Below, in pieces: positions 1 through 6,774 of a DNA stretch of 64,000 nucleotides. Origin of the DNA: G958295645 sp965242735. GTDB taxonomy: Bacteria > Gemmatimonadota > Gemmatimonadetes > Longimicrobiales > Gaopeijiaceae. Numbering within the stretch: the stretch's first letter is position 1; each line of letters opens with the position of its first letter. The notes beneath the pieces were generated by a model. It saw only the letters and a list, made by a program, of their open reading frames with translations, did not search any database and was not told the origin of the DNA. Position numbers and translations under genes: made by a program. The stretch lies in assembly GCA_965242735.1 (NCBI GenBank), contig OZ251497.1, positions 1,736,001 through 1,800,000 on the forward strand. Direction: 5' to 3'.

Positions 1-196
1 CCGGCCCGGAGCGACGGTGTCCGCGCCGCTCGACTGGACCGAAGTGGACGAGAGCCTGTCGTTGCGGGACCACACCATCCGGACCCTGCCGGCGCGCATG
101 GAGGCGCTCGGCCGGGATCCCTTCGGCGGCGTCCTGGACGTCAAGCCCGACCTTCGGGGCGCGCTGGACCGGCTGCGCCGGGCGCTGGGCGCCTAG
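1..196 (+). CDS. ligD: LigD-type non-homologous end-joining polymerase domain, 3' end only
   Basis: Only the last 64 codons are inside the window; the reading frame is open from base 2 to the TAG at 194-196. The visible peptide starts RPGATVSAPLDW and continues with HTIRTLPARM and DPFGG. This is the typical C-terminal end of the archaeo-eukaryotic primase-like polymerase domain of bacterial LigD, which fills gaps and adds nucleotides during Ku-dependent double-strand break repair. The fragment ends with a short basic helix. Whether a ligase or nuclease domain lies upstream cannot be seen. The stop codon shares the palindrome CTAG with the stop of the oppositely oriented transporter gene, so the two genes overlap tail to tail. 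Confidence 0.8.
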   Translation, partial: RPGATVSAPLDWTEVDESLSLRDHTIRTLPARMEALGRDPFGGVLDVKPDLRGALDRLRRALGA

Positions 197-1524
197 CCCG
201 GCTGCGCCTTCCCTTCGGCGGAGATGCCGAGGTCCCTCAGCGTCGTCGCCACGGTGGGCCGGCCGACGCGCATCCGGTCGTCGTCGAGCAGGTAGGAGAA
301 CAGGTACCCGGCGCCGAGCATGAAGATGCCGACCAGGAAGCAGTACATCACGGCCCTGTCGGGATACTGATCCTTGAGGAACCCGACGTACACGGGGCCG
401 CAGATGCCCGCCATCGCCCAGGCCGTGAGCATGGCGCCGTAGATCGTCGACATCCGCTTGCCGCCGAACACCGCCAGGATGAACGGGGGCATCGTCGCGA
501 ACCCGCCGCCGAAGCACAGGAGGACGTAGCACACGAGCACCGAGAAGACCCACGGGTTCGAGGCCGTCATGAGGACACCGAACACGAACATCTGGCTGGC
601 CAGCAGGATGCGAAAGACCCTGACGCGCCCAATTCGGTCCGACAGCGACCCCCAGAACAGCCGTCCGCCTCCGTTGCACAGCGAACTCACGGCGATCAGC
701 GTCGCCCCGTACTCGGCCAGCGTCGCGGGCTCCACGGTCGGGTCGGCGAGGCCCCAGACTTCCTGCAGCAGCTCGGACTGGAAGCTGATCACGGAAATGC
801 CCGCGGCGATGTTGAAGAAGAACACGACCCACATCAGAAAGAACTGCATGGAGACCAAGTACGGCTTGGTCGACTCCGGCGCAGGCAGGGTCGCGGGCAT
901 GGCCGGCCTCGGCGCCGACTCCGGTTCGGCGTCCGGAGGATTCTTGAGGGCCAGGCTGCACGGCGCCATCACGCACGCGAAGACGACGCCCAATCCCATG
1001 AACACGAGCGGCAGGTCGCCGTCGGCCATCGCGATCAGGTACGGCGCGAGACCCTTGCTCATCAGCAGCGCGCCCAGCCCGAAGCCCATGACGACGATCC
1101 CGCTCACCCGCCCCTTCTTGTCGGGAAACCACTTGACCGCCGTCGTGACCGGCGTGCCGTAGCCCAGTCCGATGCCGGTGCCCCCGACGACGCCGAAGCC
1201 CAGCACGAACAGCGGCACCCATCCCAGCTGCAAGGCCAGTCCAGCGATCACGTAGCCCCCCGAGAAGAGCAGGCTGCCCGCCAGCGCCATGCGGCGCGGG
1301 CCGATCTTGGGCAGCACGTTGCCCGCCCAGGCCGCCGACATGCCGATCGAGAAGAAGGCCGCGCTGATGGCCAGCGCCGTTTCGGTGTACGTCCAGCCGT
1401 ACTGCCGCACGAGGATGCTCTGGAAGTAGCTCCACGCGTACACCGTGCCGAAGCAGACGTGCAACGCCGTGCAGTAGAAGACGATCAGCGCCCTCGGCGG
1501 CCGGGCGACCCACTGCCAGTTCAC
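193..1524 (-). CDS. MFS transporter, oxalate/formate antiporter (OFA) family
   Basis: The 443-residue product has about 12 hydrophobic segments and the N-terminal pattern FGTVYAWSYF typical of OFA-type major facilitator carriers, followed by GIGLGYGTPVTTAVKWFPDKK, the conserved loop after segment 4-5. A hydrophilic loop (about residues 190-225, Pro/Ala/Glu-rich) splits the two six-helix halves. Family members exchange small monocarboxylates or dicarboxylates across the inner membrane; the substrate here is not determined. It starts with GTG three bases after the stop of the upstream sensor gene and is probably the last gene of a five-gene operon starting at 6647. The operon also encodes a solute-binding protein, which may point to a shared small organic acid or amino-acid ligand (inference). 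Confidence 0.85.
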   Translation of the reverse strand: MNWQWVARPPRALIVFYCTALHVCFGTVYAWSYFQSILVRQYGWTYTETALAISAAFFSIGMSAAWAGNVLPKIGPRRMALAGSLLFSGGYVIAGLALQLGWVPLFVLGFGVVGGTGIGLGYGTPVTTAVKWFPDKKGRVSGIVVMGFGLGALLMSKGLAPYLIAMADGDLPLVFMGLGVVFACVMAPCSLALKNPPDAEPESAPRPAMPATLPAPESTKPYLVSMQFFLMWVVFFFNIAAGISVISFQSELLQEVWGLADPTVEPATLAEYGATLIAVSSLCNGGGRLFWGSLSDRIGRVRVFRILLASQMFVFGVLMTASNPWVFSVLVCYVLLCFGGGFATMPPFILAVFGGKRMSTIYGAMLTAWAMAGICGPVYVGFLKDQYPDRAVMYCFLVGIFMLGAGYLFSYLLDDDRMRVGRPTVATTLRDLGISAEGKAQPG

Positions 1525-1527
1525 GGC

Positions 1528-2286
1528 CTAGCCGCCCCCTGCCCCCGCCCCGCCTTCAGGCTCCGGGCCGCCCTCTCGGGCGTCGTCGGCGGAACGGGCG
1601 AGATGGCTGAAGAGCCGGGCCAGGTGCCCGGCTTCGTCGTCGCGCGCCAGCAGTCGGCCGGCCTTGTCCTCCGGGTCCGCGTCGCCCCGCGCGACCGACA
1701 CCGCGTAGCCCAGAAGCTCGCCCAACGGCTTGGCGGCCAGGTTGACGAACCAGATGGACGACAGGAAGCCCACCACGACCAGGATGGAGATGAGGTAGTT
1801 CTGCTGGCCGATGGCCCGCTGGACCTTGAGGGAGACGTGGTCCGTGTCCATGCCCACGTGCACCGTGCCCGCCACGCCGGCCAGGATCGGACTGCCCACC
1901 TCGACGAAGCTCCCCATGCCCGGCAATTGCCGCTCCACGGCCTCCGTGCTGTTGGGATCGCTGTCGCGAATGTCGGACGGAATGCCGGGCACGAACGTGT
2001 GCGCGAGGAACTCGCCCGTCTCGCTCGTGATGTAGATGTAGTCGATGCTCCCAATCTCCGCGAACTGGTCGATCAGCGACTGCAGGGCGGACAAGTCGCG
2101 GTTGAGCAGGATGTCCACGCTCGAGTCCGCGATCGTCTTGGCGATGTTGCGGCTGTTGGTCTCGTATTCCTCCGAGAGCTGCCGGTCGATCGTGCGGTAC
2201 CACAGCACCGACGTGGACAGCAGGATCAGGAAGAAGAGGAAGAGGACGCCGAAGAGCGTCTTTCGGAAGAGCTTCTGGACCTTCAT
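1528..2286 (-). CDS. Membrane sensor with extracytoplasmic ligand domain and HAMP-like segment, no output domain
   Basis: The 252-residue protein has a membrane helix at about residues 10-32, an extracytoplasmic domain to about 165, a second helix at about 168-190, and a HAMP-like segment ending near 230. The extracytoplasmic part (AKTIADSSVDILLNRDL, then IYITSETGEFLAHTF) resembles the Cache-type or double-sensor domains of histidine kinases and chemoreceptors. The chain then stops in a short acidic/glycine tail, with no kinase, cyclase or methyl-accepting domain. Its ATG overlaps the stop of the solute-binding protein gene by four bases (ATGA), so the two are co-translated. It may be a receptor accessory working with a separate output protein, or a truncated kinase; no remnant of a kinase is visible in the three bases before the next gene. 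Confidence 0.7.
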   Translation of the reverse strand: MKVQKLFRKTLFGVLFLFFLILLSTSVLWYRTIDRQLSEEYETNSRNIAKTIADSSVDILLNRDLSALQSLIDQFAEIGSIDYIYITSETGEFLAHTFVPGIPSDIRDSDPNSTEAVERQLPGMGSFVEVGSPILAGVAGTVHVGMDTDHVSLKVQRAIGQQNYLISILVVVGFLSSIWFVNLAAKPLGELLGYAVSVARGDADPEDKAGRLLARDDEAGHLARLFSHLARSADDAREGGPEPEGGAGAGGG

Positions 2287-3767
2287 TCCGATTGAGCCGG
2301 GGCGCCGACCGCCGCCCAGTCCTCGAGGGTCACGAACCGGTCGTCCTCGACGACGGTGTAGTACACGCGCTGCAGCCCTTGGCGCCGCTCCGGACCGAAC
2401 GAGGCCAGCTCGCCGATCCCCAAGTCGAAGTCGCGCACCGAGAAGACGGCCTGCTCGAGGGCGCCGCGCTGCGGGTCGCCGCCCAGCCGGCCGAGGATCT
2501 CCACCATGACTTTCGCGTTGAGGAAGCCCTCGAGGCTCACGAAGCTGCGGGCGACCGTCTCGTACTCCTCCGTGACCAGGGCCTCGGGCGGCCGCGGATC
2601 GTAGCGCTCCATCATGTCGTGGTACTCGCGCACGGCCGGGATCGACGAATCGTGGTAGCTAGGCACGACCTGGGAGTTGACCAGGAACCGCGTGTAGCGG
2701 CCGCTGTCCTCCAGGGTCGTGAGGCGTCCAAGCAGGTTCTCGCTGCCGACGAACGACAGATTGGCCATCGGGACTTCAAGCCCCAGGTTGACGGCGTCGC
2801 GCACGAACGCGGCGCACGCGTTGTAGGAGCCCACGCAGATGACCGCCTGCGGGTCGGACTCCTGAAGAATCTCGACCTGCCTGCGCATGCTCGCCGTGAA
2901 CTGCGCGCCCCGGCGGTACGTGGCTTCTCCCGCCAGCTCGTGTCCGTGCCTCTCGAGCGCGCGCTTCACGCCCTCCCACCCGCTGCGGCCGTAGGCGTCG
3001 GCTTGGTAGAACATGCCGATGCGGTTCCTTCCGGACTGGACGAAGTTGTCGACCAGCCCTCCGGTCTCCTGCCGGTAGGACGCGCGCAGGTTGAAGGCCA
3101 TGTCGCCGTAGGGCGGCTCGCGCTGGGGCTGGGCGCCCGTGAAGGGAAAGAACAGGTAGAAGTTGTCGTCCTGGAATTTCTTCAGCAACGGCAGGACGCG
3201 CGTGACCGTCGGCGTCCCCACGTAGCCGAAGAGAAGGAACACCTGGTCCTCCTCGATCAGCGTGCGGGTGTTCTCGACCGAGGGGTCGGGCTGGTAGCCG
3301 TCGTCGTAGAGCTTCAGGACGATTTGCCGTCCACCGACGCCGCCGCGCTGGTTGACGTGCTCGAAGTAGGCGCTGGCGCCCCGGTACAGCTCGATGCCGA
3401 GCCCGCGTGAGGAGCCGGAGAACGCGGCCGACACGCCCAGCACGATCGGGGCTTGCGCGGCGTGGCCCCTGCGCCCACTCGCAGGACGAGGCCCGGCCGA
3501 GGCGCCGGCGAGGACGCCGCCGGCCTGCGCTCCCCTGGCGCCCGCCAGCAACGCGCATCCCGACAGCGCGCCCCGGAGCAGAAGCCGGCGGCTGACCGAA
3601 CGCGACCGCCCGGCGCCTCGCTGGACGGCGACGTCCGGCATGTCCGGGCCCGGCGCGATCGCCGGACCGGCATCTCCGGCGCCGGGGGCAACCGAACCCC
3701 TGCCCGGCCCCAGCCTGCCGGGCGCGGTCGCGAGGAGGGGCGGCGAAGTCGGCCCGATTTCAAGCAT
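2283..3767 (-). CDS. Branched-chain amino acid-type (LivK-like, Peripla_BP_6) solute-binding protein
   Basis: From about residue 105 the protein is a type I periplasmic binding fold: IVLGVSAAFSGSSRGLG, then YRGASAYFEHVNQRGGVGG, characteristic of the LivJ/LivK-type receptor family. The N-terminus has SRRLLLRGALSGCALLAG at about residues 57-75, a twin-arginine-like signal with a possible lipobox (LSGC). The first ATG (3767) overlaps the M3 peptidase stop by 8 bases and has a good AGGGA ribosome site, but leaves a long 56-residue leader. The internal ATG at 3641 gives a more normal signal peptide. No LivF/G/H/M transporter genes are near, and the immediate partner is a membrane sensor, so a ligand-sensing role is as plausible as transport. 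Confidence 0.8.
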   Translation of the reverse strand: MLEIGPTSPPLLATAPGRLGPGRGSVAPGAGDAGPAIAPGPDMPDVAVQRGAGRSRSVSRRLLLRGALSGCALLAGARGAQAGGVLAGASAGPRPASGRRGHAAQAPIVLGVSAAFSGSSRGLGIELYRGASAYFEHVNQRGGVGGRQIVLKLYDDGYQPDPSVENTRTLIEEDQVFLLFGYVGTPTVTRVLPLLKKFQDDNFYLFFPFTGAQPQREPPYGDMAFNLRASYRQETGGLVDNFVQSGRNRIGMFYQADAYGRSGWEGVKRALERHGHELAGEATYRRGAQFTASMRRQVEILQESDPQAVICVGSYNACAAFVRDAVNLGLEVPMANLSFVGSENLLGRLTTLEDSGRYTRFLVNSQVVPSYHDSSIPAVREYHDMMERYDPRPPEALVTEEYETVARSFVSLEGFLNAKVMVEILGRLGGDPQRGALEQAVFSVRDFDLGIGELASFGPERRQGLQRVYYTVVEDDRFVTLEDWAAVGAPAQSE

Positions 3768-5820
3768 GAGCTTCCCTTTCGTGGTTGGTCGGCGTGCCGG
3801 GGATGTCGCCGCGCAACGTAGCGCCCAAGTTGCGGCGAATCAACGCGCCCGGATCGGGGTCGCGGCCCATGAAGGACCGAAACAGATGTTCCGGGTCATG
3901 GCGGTCGCCTTGCGAGAGCACGCTGTTCAGGAACGCCCGCCCCGTCTCCGGGTTCAACGGGCCCTCGTCGCGGAAGCGGGAGAACGCGTCGGCCTCCAGC
4001 GCCTCCGACCACAGATACGAATAGTAGGCCGACGCGTAGCCGCCGCCGAAGAGGTGGGAAAACGACGGCAGGCCGTGCAGCTCGACGAAGGCCGGCGACG
4101 GCACGAACGGACGCAGCGCGCGCGAGGCGAACTCGCCGACGGGGACCTCGCCCCGAAACGTTCTGTGGAGCTCGAAGTCCAAAGTGGCCAGGCCGATCTG
4201 CCGCATCTGGCGCCATCCTCCCATGAATTGCCGCGCGGCGAGGAGCTTCTCCAGGACTTCGGGCGGCAGACGGCGGCCCGTCTCGAAATGGCGCGCGAAG
4301 AGCGCGAGCGCCTCCGACTCCCAGGTCCAGTTCTCCATGATCTGCGAGGGCACCTCGACCCAGTCCCAGGCCACGTTGACGCCGCCGCGGGCCGGCACCT
4401 CCACCGTCGACCCGACGTGGTGGAGCAGATGGCCGAACTCGTGGAAGAGCGTGCGCACCTCCGCGTGGGTCAGCAACGCCGGGCGACCGGCGGCGGGCGG
4501 CGTGAAGTTCGCGCCGACGAAGCCGAGATGCGGCGTGAACCCGCCGTCGCGCGGACCGCCGGCGATCAGCCCGTCCATCCAGGCGCCCTGCCGCTTCGTC
4601 TCGCGCGGAAACCAGTCGGCGTAGAACGACCCGATGTGCAGCCCGGTCTCGTCGCGGACCTCGAAGAACGACACGTCCTCGTGCCACGCGGGAGCGTCGG
4701 CCGGCTCCACCTTCAATCCGAACAGGCGCCGGACGATCTCGAAGAGCCCGCTCTGCACTTCCTCCAACGGGAACCAGGGCCGCAGCTCCTCGTCGTCCAC
4801 GTCGAAGCGCTCCCTTCGCATCTTCTCGGCCAGGAAGGCCACGTCCCAGGGCTCGAGCCGTCCCAGGCCCGCGTCCCGGGCGCGGGCGGCCAGGAGGTCG
4901 GCGTCGCGCTCGTGGAACGGCCGCGTGCGGCCCGCCAAGTCCTGCAGGAACGTCTTGACGGCGTCGCCCGTGCGCGCCATGGCGTCCTCGAGCCGGTAGT
5001 CCGGGAAGTCGTCGTATCCGAGCACGCCGGCCATCTCTCGCCTGCACGCCAGCAATCGTTCGGCGACTGGGCGGTTGTCGCGTTCGCCCTCGCCGCACCG
5101 ACCCATGTAGGCTTCGTAGATCTCCTTGCGAAGGGCTCGGTCCTCGGCGTGCTTGAGGACGGCTTGCACGCTCGGCATGTCCAGCGTCAGGACCCATCCG
5201 GGCAGTCCCCGCTCCTCGGCTCGCGCGGCAGCGGGGCCGAGCGCCGACGGGGGAAGTCCGGCCAGCGCCGCGGGGCTCTTCACGTGCTTGGCGTACGCCG
5301 CCGTCTCGTCCATCACGCTCTCTTCGAACCGGCGGCTCAGCTCCGCGCTCTCCACGCGCAACGCCTCCAAGCGCTCCTTGGCGTCCGGCTCCAATTCGGC
5401 GCCGGCCCGGCGAAAGTCCTGCAGCGTCTTGCGCAAGTGCCGGGCGCGGAGGGGAGAAAGGGCGCCGGGCTTCACGGCGGCGGCGAAGGCGCGCAACCTG
5501 CGGTGGAGCCCCTCGTGGTGGAACAGCCGGCTCCAGAAGCGGGAGAGGCTCGGCAAGGCCGAACCGTGCGCCTCGCGGACTTCGGGCGTGGCGTGGACGT
5601 TGGCCAGGTGCGCGACGGGCGCCCAGACGCGGGCGACGCGGTCGGCGGTCTCGTCCAAGGCCGCGAGCGGGTCCCCGTCCGCGGCGTCGCCGGCGTCCGC
5701 CACGGCTTCGATGCGGCGTCGCGCGTCGTCCAGCGCTTCGGAGACGGCGGGGGCGACGTGCTCGGCGCGAATGCGGTCGAACGGCGGCGGGTTCGCGCGT
5801 TCCAGCAAGGGGTTGCTCAC
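3760..5820 (-). CDS. prlC: M3 family zinc oligopeptidase (oligopeptidase A type)
   Basis: The 686-residue length and overall sequence fit the thimet oligopeptidase/oligopeptidase A family, cytoplasmic enzymes that degrade short peptides, including cleaved signal peptides. The zinc motif HEFGH is at about residues 460-464 in TLFHEFGHLLHH, followed by the distal part (GGGYASAYYSYLWSEALEAD) conserved near the C-terminus. The start is a GTG whose TGA overlaps the stop of the upstream hydrolase gene (GTGA). A second copy of this start region lies 61 bp upstream (see the repeat at 5816). The 3' end overlaps the solute-binding protein gene. Confidence 0.92.
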   Translation of the reverse strand: MSNPLLERANPPPFDRIRAEHVAPAVSEALDDARRRIEAVADAGDAADGDPLAALDETADRVARVWAPVAHLANVHATPEVREAHGSALPSLSRFWSRLFHHEGLHRRLRAFAAAVKPGALSPLRARHLRKTLQDFRRAGAELEPDAKERLEALRVESAELSRRFEESVMDETAAYAKHVKSPAALAGLPPSALGPAAARAEERGLPGWVLTLDMPSVQAVLKHAEDRALRKEIYEAYMGRCGEGERDNRPVAERLLACRREMAGVLGYDDFPDYRLEDAMARTGDAVKTFLQDLAGRTRPFHERDADLLAARARDAGLGRLEPWDVAFLAEKMRRERFDVDDEELRPWFPLEEVQSGLFEIVRRLFGLKVEPADAPAWHEDVSFFEVRDETGLHIGSFYADWFPRETKRQGAWMDGLIAGGPRDGGFTPHLGFVGANFTPPAAGRPALLTHAEVRTLFHEFGHLLHHVGSTVEVPARGGVNVAWDWVEVPSQIMENWTWESEALALFARHFETGRRLPPEVLEKLLAARQFMGGWRQMRQIGLATLDFELHRTFRGEVPVGEFASRALRPFVPSPAFVELHGLPSFSHLFGGGYASAYYSYLWSEALEADAFSRFRDEGPLNPETGRAFLNSVLSQGDRHDPEHLFRSFMGRDPDPGALIRRNLGATLRGDIPGTPTNHEREAHA

Positions 5821-5920
5821 GGGGTCCGCCCCGGCTGCCCGGCGCGATCGTCCGGACGCTCCGCGCCGGGCGGCCGATCACGGATCCGCCCCGGCTGGCC
5901 GACGCAGTCCTTCGGATCGT
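5816..5920. repeat. Degenerate 60-bp tandem duplication at the hydrolase-peptidase junction
   Basis: The segment tccgccccggctg at 5825 recurs as tccgccccggctg at 5885, with flanking similarity on both sides. Each copy carries a GTG (5820 and 5881 on the minus strand). In the hydrolase frame it reads as a 20-residue repeat (GQPGRIRDRP then GQPGRTP-stop). A one-base length difference between the copies makes the upstream copy read through, extending the hydrolase by about 20 residues. Confidence 0.6.
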
Positions 5921-6647
5921 CCACCTCGGCCACGTGAACCCGGCCTAGCCGCGGCGAGTCGGCCGCCACCTCGCGGGTCCAGATCGCCGTCTGCTCCGCC
6001 ATGCGGGCGATGGCCTCGTCCGTGGTGCGGCCGGATCGCTTCGGCAGATCGAACGAATGCCCGGCGTCGTCCACCTCGCGCAGAGCGGCGGCGCCGAGGC
6101 CGGCCACCACGGTTCGCATCAGGCCGATGTCCGCGAGCCGGTCGCGCGTGCCCTGGTGGAAGAGCATGGGCAGGCCGACGCTCGCCAGGTGGTCCGCCCG
6201 GGCCGTGTCCGGGCGTCCCGGCGGATGCAGGGGAAAGCCGAAGAAGACGAGTCCCGCCAAGGCCGGGAGCGGCGATGCGCTCCCCGGTGCCCCGCCGACG
6301 CGCTCGGCGATCAAAGAGGACGACATCCGCCCGCCCATCGACTTGCCTCCGGCGAACAAGGGCGCGCCTTTGGCCAGCTTCCGTCCCAGCCTCAACGCGC
6401 TGGCCGCGACGGCATGCAGCTTCCCGGCCACGTCGGGGCGCCGCCTTCCCGCCTCCGCGTAGGCGAAGTTGTACCGCAGGGCCGAGACGCGCTCGGCGAC
6501 GAGCGCGGCCGCCAGCTTCTCCATGAACGGATGGGTCATCGGCGCGCCGGCCCCGTGGCCCAGGACCAGCAGGCAATGCGCCCCGGCGGCGCGATCCAGG
6601 ACGCCGGACACCGGGGGATGTCCGTCGCCTTCGAGCGTCAGGCGCAA
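5817..6647 (-). CDS. Alpha/beta hydrolase, KANL3/Tex30-type (COG3571-like)
   Basis: The 276-residue protein carries LVLGHGAGAPMTHPFM near residue 30 and the nucleophile elbow GGKSMGGRMSS near residue 120; this spacing and the GAGAPM signature are typical of the small COG3571-type hydrolases. The catalytic acid and His are probably in FHQGTRDRLADIG and DDAGHSFDLP. The substrate is unknown for the family. It is the first gene of the five-gene leftward operon. Its last 20 residues are a repeat of the preceding 20 and appear to come from a local DNA duplication rather than the fold. Confidence 0.85.
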   Translation of the reverse strand: MRLTLEGDGHPPVSGVLDRAAGAHCLLVLGHGAGAPMTHPFMEKLAAALVAERVSALRYNFAYAEAGRRRPDVAGKLHAVAASALRLGRKLAKGAPLFAGGKSMGGRMSSSLIAERVGGAPGSASPLPALAGLVFFGFPLHPPGRPDTARADHLASVGLPMLFHQGTRDRLADIGLMRTVVAGLGAAALREVDDAGHSFDLPKRSGRTTDEAIARMAEQTAIWTREVAADSPRLGRVHVAEVDDPKDCVGQPGRIRDRPPGAERPDDRAGQPGRTP

Positions 6648-6774
6648 CCTGGACCCCGCGGGACGCCGCCCAGCGTTCGCACGTCAGGCGCCGCCCGGCC
6701 GCCGGAACTCGCAGGTTAGCTTACTCGTCCACGCGCCCGGCCACGGGGGCGCAGGTTGCTGGCGAGAGGCGGGC

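Noticed and set aside
6469..6774. Extending glnS upstream to the first in-frame ATG
   Set aside because: The added 102 residues have no similarity to GlnRS, while MDFIRAKI at 6775 is the family's normal beginning.
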